Source of the DNA: Reticulitermes lucifugus | Taxonomy: Eukaryota; Arthropoda; Insecta; Blattodea; Rhinotermitidae | Length of the DNA stretch: 63,938 nt | Direction of reading: 5' to 3' | NCBI GenBank assembly: GCA_026260175.1 | Contig: JAKCWW010000198.1 | Location: 73,561-137,498 of the forward strand | Shown here: piece by piece, positions 46,276 to 59,090 of the stretch | How the letters are laid out: each line of letters starts with the position of its first letter | How positions within the stretch are numbered: the first letter of the stretch is position 1 | The notes under the pieces: generated by a model | What the model was told of the DNA's origin: nothing | The model's input: only the letters and a program-made list of their open reading frames with translations | The model's database searches: none | Program-made: the position numbers and the translations under genes

Positions 46276-48898
46276 AGCAATTTTCATGTACTTAAATGAG
46301 TTCAGAAGATTCTGATGTGGTCTGTGCCCTTACTTTTATTTGTAACTGTAACTATTATGCATGGTTAGACACGCTTAATAGCTTTCAGTAATACAACGTA
46401 CAGGCAGCCTGTCAGTTGATTAACCTGCCCGATATTAGTTGATATAAATATAAAATTACATTAAATCAAACAGGTAATAAAATATTCGACTTCATCATAT
46501 ATGGTGAATTTATTTAGAGAGCACACTGACATTCAGCAAATATTCCTAATCTTTCACATTAAATAATATTTGTTCAGTTTTGAGAATCATTAATGTTGCA
46601 AGGTACTCCATAAAGAAACAACAAACATGTTGTCACTTTACTTTATTAATAATTTTTAATAACAGTGTTAAGAAGTGTGTATGTACTTTTAGTCTTCTGT
46701 AAGATTGTAAATAACTTCCTGTCTTCGTCCTTTACTGAAGGTAATGACTTTGACCATGTTTTAGTCGGTATTGTGATTAGCGGTGGAATGTTTTAAAGGA
46801 AAGGATACTGTCTTCATGCATATTTCAGTTTTGATTCTGAAGGACTCAGTTATTCTAAATATTAAATGTTTTGTACCGAAATAACATGGAGCTGTACTTT
46901 AGCACACATGGTGTACATGGATTACAACTGAACAGAAACACAGCTCACGTACAGGACATTAAGAATAAGATTTTAACCTCTACACGCTTTACAGAATCTG
47001 TAATGTACATTTACTTTCGAAGCCTGTAATCACAGAATGTCTTAGGCGTTATGACAAGATACTGTGGCACTGTTTGTGTAATAGTTCTACTCACAATAAT
47101 TTTGTTCTGAAATTGTGAAATTGGGTTCTATTATTGATGCTTAAAATACTCGTAGGATTAATATAAAACGTGATTTTTTAAATTAATTAACACATGAGAA
47201 ATATTTCTGAATGTTCGCATCAGTGTTAGTATATGCTTTACTTATTGTACAAGTTTTTATTTTAATTTAAAACATGCCGATTAGAACATTCTTCCTAGAT
47301 TCAGTTCTTTCTACGGAGAAGTAATTTATAAGAGAATATACTTCGGGTAGGCTGAGCAGTTTGTCCATCTTAATTTGACTTAACTAATTGATTTGTCGTT
47401 CCTTGTATATTTCCAAATACGAAAAGAGAGAAACGCGGTTTCTCCCATTGCCACATGACAATCAAGTGCAGTGGAAAAGCTACGATGTAGTTACTAGTCA
47501 CTGTTATTACATAAGTGTGTTTCTTTAAAAAAATGAAATAAAAAGGACTTTATTTTCTACAACAGCTTTCTATATTGTACGTTGTTTCATTAGTTCTTCG
47601 GATGCTACCTAATTATTATCCCATTATTGTAATACGGCACTCATTTCAGTGTTTTAGTACATATGGATACAATCTATTATTGTTTGTAAATAAGTGTCAC
47701 AATTTGGCCATTTCATTTGATCTCCTTGCTGAAGAAGGTCGATGATACGTAAAGTGTCATTACTTTTAAAGTAAAACTAAAAGTCATGTGGTTTTAATGC
47801 TGGTCTCAGTAATATTTTAAGTATGTTTTTATGTACATTTAGGGTCTACATTTTTGGCTTTGAGACATATAGGTATTTGTGATTCACTCACATATTATGT
47901 TGATATTTGTATAAAGTGAAATGTGTAATTTGTATCGCATCTTCCCTTTTCATACTTAAAGTTATATGTTGCATTACATTTTCTGACTGGTGCAAAAAGT
48001 CTTGGTGACATCATCACTTCGATCATCGTATTATGTTTCACTGCACAAACCGGAAGTGTTGTCATTTATCATGATGTTTTGTATAAGATCCGCACAAGTA
48101 ATCAATTCCTCTCTTACAGAAATCAGCTGGGTCTACGTTAATGACGGATGTGGCTCTTTATTCGTTCTATCACGCATCGTATATACTCGCATTCGTCATA
48201 CGTTTTCCCGACTGTGTACATATTGGCTTACATTAGAACTATTTTATAAAGTACAGGCAGCCTTTTAGTGAACTAGTCTCCATGCTGAGGCATTATGAAC
48301 GGTGACAAACTTACAAAAGCGTTCAGGGAAAACACGCGGTTCTTATGAACATGAAAATATTTGACAACAAAGGACGGTATTTGAATCTTCGCATTTATAT
48401 TTCAGAATTTTAATGCGGGAAGTTTTAAATAATCTTCCCTTGTAGCATTTCTTTGCGGTTATTCACTAAATGCAAATAACAGTTCTAAAACCTTAAATAA
48501 AATGGATGTAAATAAGTTATTTCACTGATCACTTCTTAGCTTTAGATGGTTAGCGTTTTTGACTCAAGGACATAAAGGAAGTAGTTTAATACAGTGAAGT
48601 TTAAAATCAAATGTGAATGGCTTCTTATAGACAGAAACAGGCACTTATATCAGACTGTGCTTTCATAAACAATAACATATCACGGTAAACTGTCTGTTTA
48701 TAATTAAACTTTAATTGCGTTATCTGTGTCGTTTAAAGTCGCAATTCACATTGCATAATCAGCCTTAGAGTTGAAACCTACAAATTACAGTTTTGTAGAC
48801 AGAGCAGCAGTGAAAGAAATTTGTGATTTGTGGGTTTGCCTGACTTTCCGATACGAGTGACGCACACTTCTGTGCCGTGCCCTTAAGATCAAACGAAT

Positions 48899-49006
48899 GT
48901 GTCAGTACATCTTATGCAGTCTTAATACAAACTATCAACAACAAATTATAATGTATCAATACATCTTATGCAGTCTTAATACAAACTATCAACAACAAAC
49001 TATAAT
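48899..49006. repeat. Tandem duplication, 54-bp unit
   Basis: TACATCTTATGCAGTCTTAA-TACAAACTATCAACAACAAA occurs twice with a 54-base offset and only about four differences. It is a recent local duplication. Confidence 0.9.
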
Positions 49007-49740
49007 TTCAGAAATTTAACAGTTATTGGCCTACTGAAATTATTGGAAACTTGAGTCATATTTAAGGGATTTCAAATGACATTGTGATATCATTTATTTA
49101 TTATCTATAAATTTTAGACTTTCGTACCAGTCAGAGATATTTTTTTTTCCTAACAGAAGCGGCCTTTCATCATTTATATATAAATAAATAAACATAAAAA
49201 GTTATGGCTGACAATGTATAAACTTGTATGAATGTTACGTATCTACTAAAGTGTGATTGAAGATAATGTTGATTTTATTTAATTTTGCATGTTTCTCATC
49301 TAGACATATCACGATTAAAGAAATTCTAGAAAGAAAGACTATACCATGCACTATTTTACAACATAGCTGTAAAAGGGTAAAGTGCCACAATAATACAATT
49401 TAAAATGCTTTTTGTATTCTTAAATGTCGATAATAAATGTGTTGACAAAGTTCATTACTCTTTCCTACATTTAGAAGAATTTGTTCATTTCCCTTCTTTG
49501 TTCATTGAATTAACGTGTCTTCACTTGTTCCCATCCACTCCCTCTTCCTTGAAAAGTTGTGCTCAAAATGTGACGCTCTGTGAACTCTTATAACCAACGC
49601 GGTTACCCCACTTCTCAGCATCGTGAAAACAGTTTCTACGAGCGAGTCCCACCGGCACCTTACCGCTCGCTGTCCGCGCGACTTTGGAGTACCGGGCGAG
49701 ATCACGCCAGGAAAATATACACTATGTATATGACATATAT

Positions 49741-49774
49741 ATGACATCATTATATATATATATAATGATGTCAT
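49741..49774. repeat. Perfect 34-bp palindrome with TA core
   Basis: ATGACATCATTATATAT followed by its exact complement, with no spacer. Confidence 0.9.
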
Positions 49775-50060
49775 TTTATTCATTTCGGCGTGTGCGGATA
49801 ACGCCGGGTTTAAACTATTTGCAGCATGTGATTCGAAGTTCATTAACACGGCGTTCATATCAATATGAATACTTCCGAATGACAGCAACGGATATGATTT
49901 TCAAATCATAAATATATGCAACGTTATATAAGCTTTATGCTGGTAACAAAGCTGTACATATCAAGGTGGTTAATACAATTCCCATGCTTGTTTCGAGTGC
50001 ATGACACCATTTTCAAGGTTTACATTTTTTATGCATTAAATAAAGATATAACAAGATATG

Positions 50061-50438
50061 GGATGTACGTATAACGCAACACTGTGGCGCGTTGGCGTAA
50101 CCATTCTTGCAATAGAAAGGTAACAATGCATTGTGTATATTGTTGAGCTACTTGTTACTGTCAGCTGTATAAAAATATTGATTGTTGTACAAAAATCTTG
50201 TATGACGAATTTATGTCGCCGGCAACAACAAATGGTACTTAGGTCTTCATGTAAAGTGCCCGAAATTTTAGTCAAATTTGGAATTTCTCGACAGATTTTC
50301 ATGAAAGTTACCGGTATAAAATATCACGGAAGTCCCTCCAGTGGGAGCCCCTCTTATACATACGGACAGATGGGCAGACAGACGGACATGACGAAGCTAA
50401 TAGGCGCTATTCGCTACTATACGAGGGCGCCTAAAAAT
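50061..50438 (+). repeat. Same interspersed repeat, copy 5
   Basis: From GGATGTACGTATAACGCAAC, ACTGTGGCGCGTTGGCGTAA to GACATGACGAAGCTAATAGG and GGGCGCCTAAAAATTG. The open frame GIKYHGSPSSGSP...GRQTDMTKLIGAIRYYTRA is uninterrupted across this copy. Confidence 0.65.
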
Positions 50439-50604
50439 TGCAAAGTATGTCATCAAATGTTTATGGAAAAAAATGTATGTAACAGATGGGAGACTTTATC
50501 TCCTCTACGTAAAAGCATATTTTTATGAGTGAAATCCGTTGTAAATAGCCAAGAAAATTTTCAAACTAATTCTGCCGTACACAGAATTAATACAAGGAAT
50601 AAGT

Positions 50605-50652
50605 AACCGCGTTATCCATGGTAACTCGGGCCGTACCATGGATAACGCGGTT
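50605..50652. repeat. Perfect 19-bp inverted repeat, 10-bp loop
   Basis: The arms are AACCGCGTTATCCATGGTA at 50605-50623 and the exact complement at 50634-50652. It borders a GC-rich block (50640-50930) ending with GAAACACCCTGTGTATA (51000-51016), a type of end common on insect repeats. Confidence 0.9.
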
Positions 50653-51655
50653 AGCCGACGGCCTCTCACCGTGGAGACCCGGGATCATTTTCAGGACAGT
50701 CCATGCGACATTTGCTGTGGACAGAGTGTCAATCGTCCTTACGGTTCGAAGTGCTTTACAAAGCACACTCGCCTCCGTATGGCTTGGCTTGGGTTGGCTA
50801 TGGACTCCAGGACGGACCTGCGCAGTGTACGGATAACGAATCACGCCAAACAAGTACAGTACGTGGAACCGCAAGAAGATCACATATCTTCTCGCCTCAA
50901 TACCTCCGTAACTGTTGACTTCCGAATATAGGTATTTTCGTTATATCGATGTAAAGTAACCTAAGGAACATTCTCCTGAAGTATGGCGGATTTGCCCTGA
51001 AACACCCTGTGTATATTTACCGTTTTCCTTCCCAGACAGTCGCCTCTTGCGGAGTCCGCATTGACTTCTCCTTAACTCCTTGTATAGATGCATATACTTT
51101 AGTTTCTTTGTCCACTGCGTTAATATTAAGAGACATAAACTACATAATGAAGGGTAAGGGAGAGGGATATATAAAGGGATCGAAATGTGCGGTCATTCTG
51201 GTTGGCCAACCTGACGGACACGACTAATCCATCACTCTTGCGCCGGTGACGTTGACAGAAGTACAGTCCACATGCAAAGTTTCTTGTTACTCTGATCAAC
51301 GTATATCATAACAGGAAGAGCAGCTGCAGCGTAACCAGTGCTACGTAACTGCAGGCGATCAAGGGAATGAAAGCTTCGCGGAAACTGTCTTAACCTTATC
51401 ACGTAAGGCAGGAGAATTAGTAATCTGTACATGAGAGCTAGTAAACTAAAGCCAAAAGCAATGGCGTTTCTGAGGTAGAGATATGGTCATGACCTTGACC
51501 GATCTTTTGACAAGTAGCCAGGTAAGACAATCGCATATACGCCACGTCAACTTATACAAGACAGCCAAACACACACACACACACACCACACAGGCGCTGT
51601 AAGTTTGTAAACTTTTGAGTGTCTCACTTTCATAATTGTGAAGACTGATGTTTTC

Positions 51656-51795
51656 TAGGTTGTGACGCCGTGTAGTTTGTTATATATTTACCGTTTTGGA
51701 GGAACCTACTTCCAAAGTCTTCAGAGGAAGATATGAGGCAGTAGGTTCTTCTGAAGGGATGGTAAATTTCTACCAGACCAAGGGGCACCACACAT
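51656..51795. repeat. Foldback of the ACGT-type terminus
   Basis: TGTGACGCCGTGTAGTTTG...TTTACCGTTTTGGAGGAACC is followed within 140 bases by an inverted, diverged copy ending CTACCAGACCA. GAAACGU is mutated to AAAACGG on the minus strand, so this is a decayed pair. Confidence 0.45.
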
Positions 51796-53693
51796 CAGAA
51801 GGCAGGATTCTTCAATCGTTTTATTTTCACGGCACACTTATGATTTTGACTCACCTTTCTACAAATCCTCAGGTATATGTGAGTAAAATCAACCACATAT
51901 GGATGAGTTATAACAAGTAGATTCTCTTGTACAAAACTAATATTTCGTATACACTTTGTACGCTTGTCAACATTGTCCTTATTCAGTGGCTGGCAACCTT
52001 ACATAGTTGCAACTAGTGGTTATTATTCTCTAGTAATATTTTATTACGTCACATGACTTGCAAAGTATTTTGACGTCAAGAGTATTAGCTTTACTGATTA
52101 CTTACATTTTTAAATTACTTAATCTCTCCTGTAACAACAAAATAAACCTGTAAATAAAATACTTCGTTCCTACAAAATTTGTATATTATTATTCACATTA
52201 CGTATGTTTCTCAGGATTTCCTGTTTAGCAAAGTCAAACTATGAAATTAAGTTATCTTTACGTTCTTCGTGCGGTCACAACCCATACTATGGCGAATTCT
52301 TTTTGGTATATCGGTCCCCTACTGAGGAGTCGGACGCTTTCCTCTTCAAGTCGGACCGAAGCATAGCGCTTAATTTCTCACCACGTCTTCGCTGACTGGA
52401 AAACACAGTGTGTGTAGATTACAGACCGTGCGAATTCTGGGTTACTCTCTTCTCTGTGCTATAGGGTTCTCGTTCGCGTTTATTAGGAAGGGTTACGTCC
52501 CTTATCTACACACAAGCATTCAGATACACTTATCCGAGATTAAACACTAAATCCATGCCTCAGTTATGCTTTTCTAAAGGGATTCCTTCTCAAAGCTTCA
52601 ATTTTTATAATACATAAATCATCAAACAAAAATAATGCCTTGATTGATCTGTTGTCTCTGTAAATTGAAGGGAGTGATAGATGGACAAAAGATCTGATAG
52701 AGCAAACAGCAAAAGGAATTAAGGAAAGAGTATGACAGTTAATTTCCTGTTATAGAGTTCACTCCTCTGAAGCGATTTGCAAATTCAAATCATGTGCGTC
52801 TAGCTTTTATAAACAAGACTCTTCTGTTTTATTCACAGCCACCCTAGTAACCACGCTTTAGAAATATAAATGAATGAACTGCACGTAAGATGTAATAACT
52901 CATACAGATTCGTTTCCGACAAAACATGCCCCCAGAATTCATTTGAATACATTACAGCAACAACTTCTGTCCGATGTGTAAGAGAACCAAGAGAAAAACA
53001 CAGCCACTGTTAACGGAGCGAAAGCGAAGTGCAATGTTTGCGCATTTATACCTACATGCTGCTTGCAAAAGTTTGCCTTCCCATCATCAATCATGGAGAA
53101 AAAGAGAATTAAGACGCCGGGCGTTTGAAAACCTTCCATGTTCTGTACTTGAGGCACTTTGTTATGAGCAAGAATTGTGGAATATCAAGTGATCAAACGT
53201 TCTTTTCCGCAGAGTATTTTATATAATGACAATTTGTTTTATGACATCATTACTTATCTGCACAATCTTACTGAAGGGTAACAGAGTTACATGCTTCGAT
53301 CAAAGAGCGTAATTTAAAAAACGAGTTTCATAACGTACGATTTGTACTGACCTCATCTCTGCAAGCACGTGCCATAATCTGTTAGGACTCTCAGGTGCAA
53401 CAATTTTCTATGGTCTGTTCTGTCACATCTACAGAGTACTTTTAAGTACTCCTATTTCTTTGTACGTATATTTCGGTACACTTTAAAAGTTAAAAGTATT
53501 TAAAATTAGAATTAATAAGAAGAATGTCAGTTGTTGCACACGTAGCATAGACATGTGGCTTATACTTTCATTTCTGTACCGTTTTAATTCCAGTAATCCA
53601 GAACTAGGAATATATGTAAGAAATAGGAAAAAATTAGAAAGAAGTGAAGTGAGAGAAACTTTTCCTTCCTGGGGAGGAGAAGGAAGATATTCC

Positions 53694-53753
53694 TTCCATG
53701 ATCTCGTCACATATGCTCTAGATATTGAGAACATATGTGACGAGATCGTGGAA
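53694..53753. repeat. 22-bp inverted repeat, 16-bp loop
   Basis: TTCCATGATCTCGTCACATA-TG at 53694-53715 pairs with 53732-53753 with one mismatch (A/G). It lies just upstream of the LINE pseudogene. Confidence 0.9.
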
Positions 53754-53884
53754 TTTCAAATAACGGGACGTTTTCATTTAAAGTACAGGAAGAAAGAGGA
53801 ACTAGGTTGGAAAAATGTCGTAAGAGTGAAAATACCGGCATCGAAGACTTTCAAGGGAATAAAATAGTAAATCAGAAACAAGCC

Positions 53885-55509
53885 CTGAAGATTTAGGAGG
53901 ATTGTATTACAGAACTATACGATCGAGCTGATCGACCTTGAAGTCGAAACTGAAGAGGGAGTAGATGCAGACGAGAAAGGCCCCTATATTTTGCACAGTG
54001 GAATCGAAGAAGCTACCAAGGAGATGAGGGATAAGAAGGCTACAGGGGGTGATGATGTACCTGGGGAGGTACTAAATTTGTTGGGAGAAGATTGTCTCAA
54101 ACTACTGACACAAGTGGTCAACAATATATGTGAAACTGAAGAGTGGCCTAAGGATTTCACTGACTTTACAATAATTGCCTTAAAGAAGAGGCCAAAAGCT
54201 ACAAAATGCAGCGACCATCACACAATCTGCCTAATCGCACATACAGCAAAGAGAGTAGCGAGTATACGTTAAAGAAGAATTGAAAGGAAAGTTGAGAATG
54301 TACTTGGAGAGGATTACTTTGGGTTTAGAAGAGGAAAAGGAACTACGGATGCAACGGGGATGTTGAGGATAATATCAGAACGAACTTTGGACATAGATGA
54401 GGAATTGTGTGCTTGCTTCATATACTTGCAGAAGGCATTTGACCGTGTAAACTGGACCACATTAATGCAAATCCTTAAGGGAATTGGTATCGACTGGCGT
54501 TTAAGATGGATCAGCAAATATTACATGAATTAGAGTGTTAAAGTACGACTGGACCCAAGGAAGACAAAAAATGTGAAGACTGGAAGAAGAGTTAGACAAG
54601 TATGCTGCTTGTCACCGATTCTGTTCAACTCGTACAGCGAATATTTTACCAAGCAAGCTACTGAAGGATATTGAGCCTTCAAAATAGGAGGACAAGTAAT
54701 TCGCACTGTTAAATATGCAGATGACCTTGTGCTACTGGCTAAGAAAGAAGCAGTGATACAGGGCACGATTGATAGACTAACTGAAATTGGAAGACGCTAT
54801 GGAATGGAAATGAATGTAGAGAGAACTAAAGTAATGAGAATCTCAAGGCAACCATCCCCAATACAGATTATGATAGATAAAAAATAACTGGAGAATGTGG
54901 AATTTTTCAACTACATGGGTAGCATGATAACAATGATGCAAAGTGTAAACGTTAAATTAAATCCAGGACTGCAATGGCAAAAACAGCATTCAACAAGTAG
55001 AAGACTTTTCACCAGCACATTGGACTTAAATTTAAGGGAGAAACTAGAAATGTGCTATATTTGGAGCATAGCTTTCTATGGTGCTGAGACTTGGATACTT
55101 AGGAAAGTAGATCAGAAATACCTGGAAAGATTTGAAATGTGGTGCTGGATAAAGATGGAGAAGATCAGTTGCTCTAATCGTGCGAGAAATGAAGAAGAAG
55201 TATTAAATGCAGTCCAGGAGGAGAGGAATACATAAAATAAAAAAGAGGAAGGCTACTTTGAATGATCATATATTGCCTACAAACTGCCTTCTAAAACACG
55301 TTGTTGAAGGAAAGATAGAGGGCAGGATAGCAGTGACGGGAAGACGAGGAAGAAGACGTAAGCTCCTGCTGGATGACCTTAAGGAAAAGAGAGGATATTG
55401 TAAATTGAAAGAGGGAGCACTAGGTTGCATAGAACTCACTTGGAAGAGGTTATGGACCTGTCGTAAGCAGACTACAGCATGGATGAATGCCATATCCTAT
55501 CATGTTTGA
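53885..55509 (+). pseudogene. Decayed LINE reverse transcriptase (5'-truncated)
   Basis: About 1.6 kb of a non-LTR retrotransposon ORF2, which codes for the enzyme that copies element RNA into DNA. Visible in order: YDRADRP, a frameshift near 53937, then EEATKEMRDKKATGGDDVPG, DYFGFRRGKGTTDA, KAFDRVNW, RRVRQVCCLSPILFNSYSEY and KYADDLVLLAKKE (catalytic YADD at 54714-54725). Then come YGAETWILRKVDQKYLERFE, a frameshift near 55205-55235, and RRGRRRKLLLDDLKEKRGYC to the end. In-frame stops sit at 54270, 54531, 54672 and 54885. The motif A aspartate is Tyr (54423-54425). No endonuclease domain is present. It is dead and belongs to a family with at least three copies here. Confidence 0.88.
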
Positions 55510-56541
55510 TATTGCAGTATACTGCAGCTTTATGGAAATGATTTGCAGATAATAACTCTGGACATTAGCAAGAAAAACGTAAGAAGAAACGAACAAAGCC
55601 TTTCTAACAATGCTAGACCTTCTTCTAGCTTTGTTAGGAGAATCAAATAATGGAAATATTGAAAGAACTGGCATGTAACTGGAAGTATGAACGTACATAA
55701 AAATTCAGTAAGAGATTCTCTTGGTAAATGACCATAACAGGAACGAGAGGAGGGGAAATATTAGAGTTTTATTATTTAATTATGTCTCGGGTTTTAGAAA
55801 CAGGAGTTTCAACACAGTGACCACAAGAATCCTCTACTGAACTCTTAATTTAAATCAGGTTAATGTAATTCAGCTCATTTCATCATAATATATTTCACTG
55901 ACATTTATCAGTGTATTATCTACAGTGTTTTAAAGTCCTGTTTTGTTTCCGTAACAAGAAACAGGCTAGTGAAATATGACATGACATGTCTCTTAGTATA
56001 ATAGTTAGTATGGTATGACGAAGACACACACAGTTATCAGAATCCGCACAAAGGAGTTCAATTTCACATTTGAATTTTATCAGATTGGATGTAATTATTT
56101 TCTCTTGCCGGTCAAGCGGAAATGACCGGCGACGACGAATGAATGTGGAGATAACCGATAGCAAGCAAAAGTTCATGTATACACCATTCCCTTCATTTAT
56201 GTTCCAATACAATGGAAGGGTTAGAACACGCTCTATACTGAGAGGGAGTCACAGTAAAAGGGGACTAATGGACCGCAATAAACTTAGGCCCCTCTCATTA
56301 AGATCTTACTCTCCCAAATTTACCCAAGTTTCAGACCTAAGACTTTGAATGCTGACTATGACGATGGTAAATTTTCAAGCAGGTTCTTTTTGTCACTGTA
56401 ACTGAACTTAAGCTTTTACACAAGTTGAGGTTGCTTAACCACACAGATTTCAAACGAGTACCTTCAGTATCATTCCATCAGTGCTCCATACTCATGGTCA
56501 GCCATCTGCCATCCACTCCATATAATGACAATGACAACTTT

Positions 56542-56800
56542 GGGCCGATCCCACTGGCCGCGCGGTCTAAGATGTGGGTCTGCGGCCGTTCGCTTGCAGG
56601 GATTGTGGGTTCGAATCCCGCCGGGGGCATGGATGTTTGTCTCTTGTCAGTGTTGTGTGTTGTCAGGTAGAGGTCTCTTCGTCGGGCTGATCACTCATCC
56701 AGAGGATTCCTACCGAGTGTGGTATGTCTGAATGTGATCGTGAAGCCTCGATAATGAGGAGGCCCTGGCCCACTAGGGGCTGTTGCGCCATTGGAAAAAA
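56542..56800 (+). mobile_element. tRNA-derived SINE, family 1, full length
   Basis: The head is GGGCCGATCCCACTGGCCGC then GCGGTCTAAG. The perfect B box GGTTCGAATCC is at about 56609-56619. The body includes GTAGAGGTCTCTTCGTCGGG and the tail GAGGAGGCCCTGGCCCACTA, ending in A6. Flanks TGACAAC (56532-56538) and TGACAAC (56802-56808) look like a target-site duplication. It is the best reference copy in the window. Confidence 0.85.
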
Positions 56801-57542
56801 TTGACAACGCCGCTACAAAAGACATTGAAAGAAAGGCTATTTCCTGAATACGTTACTACACGTGTCTCAAGAAGAAATCTGCTCCATTAGTTATTTTGTT
56901 TGTTTGTGCGTTTATTTGCTTGTTAATTGGATCATAGGTTAGTGAGTTTACCATACTTGCTTACTTTCAGCGTACTTTGTCAATCATCCCTTGACTGCTT
57001 CATTATTTCTTGCCAATGGCGTATAAAACATATCAGCCATTTAAAGTTTCCTCATGTTTTGCATTCGTATATATATACATATACATATACACATATATAT
57101 GTATATATAAGCGTAGATACATGTGTTGTACTGCAGATAATACCTCGTCCTATTTAAATTTCAAGAATTCCGTAACAAAAATTTGCAATCATGGAAAACC
57201 AGATAAGCAAAGATTCAGAATGAAACTGCAAGAGTATTTCAATTTGTCTTATGGCTTTTTTGCCGGTAGATATACGAGTATTTACAGTGTTATCTCGTGA
57301 CAAGGGAATTCTACTTCTTCCCCAAATATTCGCATCATCTTCAAATCCAAGTCTTCTGGATTTTTACGCCGTGTTTACTGGTACTTATTACTGATAATTC
57401 TGTTTTTACCAATCAACACGGCTTAAAATCCCAGGATTTTTGAACGTTTAGCAATCTCGCTATGAGAATTTGAAGTATCGCTTTCCATTTATCTTAATCT
57501 GCTCTCAGAGGACACACCCTCTAAGTGTTCTGCTTAATTATA

Positions 57543-57580
57543 ATGAGCCTAAGGACAATAATTATTGTCCTTAGGCTCAT
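57543..57580. repeat. Perfect 38-bp palindrome, no spacer
   Basis: ATGAGCCTAAGGACAATAA and its exact complement are directly abutted at 57561/57562. No related sequence was seen elsewhere in the window. Confidence 0.92.
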
Positions 57581-58744
57581 ATACATTAGATTGTACAATT
57601 ATGTTCTCCTTTTGAGCAAAACACACATCACCTTCATTTCTCTTACCGAACAGGTAGGAGAATCCGAGACAATGAAATGTGTTTATCCAAACGGTAAACA
57701 CAATTTTTTTTTCCTATGCGACGAATTCCTTTTACCAATCACGGAGTGCAGCAGCGATTGGAATATTTAGCGTAAATGATTATTGATGTTCCTAAAAATT
57801 CCTGACAGAAATGAATATACTCGTAAATGTTACATGGGGAAGGGAGATATCTCAGCGTTTTTTAGGAGTGGAATTCTTTCACGACGATGTGTAACACAGA
57901 GTCAGACTATATAACGTTGAATGGTAGAATGCTTGATGCATGATAAATTGGAAGAAAGGGAGAGTGATTTAATGGAAGTACTATACCTTAATTAGTTTGG
58001 AAGGGCTTAGGGAATCCACGAAGATCCTCTGTCAGGATAGCAAATTATCCATCAGACATTTTCTGCTCCTTGATCTCATTGAGTCGCATGGTGAGAAACC
58101 TGTAAATAGAGAACAGTTCGCTTCATACATTCAATTCCATATATTTTTCGGGCAATTAAACAGCGGATGGCATAGTTTATTGCAATGTATGGCTTGCTCC
58201 TAACCGCAGACAAAAGTGAAGGAAGCAAAGCAGTCAGGAAAACTTCTTGCTATATAAACTCATGAGTTAGTAGGATAATTTAATTGCGAATTTATCTCAT
58301 TAAATAGAAATTCCTTAAACATAAATATATTGTCAACTGTGAAAAACACTACGATCTAAATTTGTATTTGTATTATTGTCAAAGTTTAATCCAGTTATGA
58401 ATCGGCTTAGTATGGAAACCATCACCTGATCATAGAGTGATATTTCAGAGAGTTTACGCGGTCACAGATATAAAATATTTTCTTAACGAAAAGGGCGAAT
58501 AATTGAGCTTGATAGTCACGTGGTCGCATGTGTGAGTCACTCTTAGGGTATATTAATGTTTCTTTCCGTGACGCTTAATGTAAAGCATCCCTCGCCTTTC
58601 TCCGTATGTAGTCCTGTCTCTGAGATTTGCTAGCCTGAATTCAAGCAAAACACTTCTTTGTGAAATACATTGGGTGAGATTTTCATTATTTGTAAAATCC
58701 AAGGTAACATACTTTTAGAGAGAGAAAGACTTTTCAAAAGCTAG

Positions 58745-59090
58745 AATGAAATTTACATCTTTCCTAGCTGTTATAAATACAAAATATAGCAGGTTTCATT
58801 TTAAAGTAGCCCGGTTTAATTCTCCAGAGCCCACCTTTCTTCTTTGTAACATTAAAAATTCAGTTCCTTTTCCTTTGGCTGATATAAATACAAAATATTA
58901 TGGGGTTCTTTTTAAAGTACTCGCTTTAATCCTCTGGAGCCACGTTTCTTCTTTATAATATTAAAAATTCAGTTTAGTTTTCTTTGTTTGTTATAAACAC
59001 AAACTATTACGAATTTCTTTCTAAAGTATTCCCGTTTAATCCTTCGAAACCCAAGTTTATTATTTATAATATTAAAAATTCAGTTTATCT
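58745..59090. repeat. Tandem repeat, ~110-bp unit, three copies
   Basis: The anchor ATTAAAAATTCAGTT recurs at 58851, 58960 and 59071. Each unit has ATAAATACAAA.TAT, TTTAAAGTA, TTTAAT.CTC...GAGCC and TTCTTCTTT.TAA blocks. Copies are about 75-85% alike by eye. Confidence 0.85.

Larger units (their letters stand above)
41619..49500 (+). other. Possible long Ddr 3' UTR or intergenic AT-rich tract
   Basis: Immediately downstream of the Ddr stop lies about 8 kb of AT-rich sequence with few recognisable mobile elements compared with the introns. The exceptions are ribozyme-like remnants near 43.0 kb and 46.1-46.3 kb. No open frame here looks coding. Candidate poly(A) signals AATAAA occur at 42549-42554, 44055-44060 and 47537-47542, so the 3' UTR could end at several places. 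This is inference from position and repeat content. Confidence 0.35.

Noticed and set aside
49975-50025. Hammerhead-like CUUGAAAAUGG...CUCGAAAC on the minus strand
   Set aside because: The core is broken (CUUGAAAA) and stem III is not self-complementary; at most an old relic.
50587-50931. Overlapping frames of 70-98 codons in a GC-rich block
   Set aside because: Frames are open on several phases and both strands, which reflects GC content. The block is bordered by an inverted repeat and a common insect repeat end, so no protein is claimed.
53553-53867. 104-codon frame upstream of the LINE
   Set aside because: No recognisable domain. It spans the 53694-53753 inverted repeat and is outside the LINE frame, so it is probably chance.
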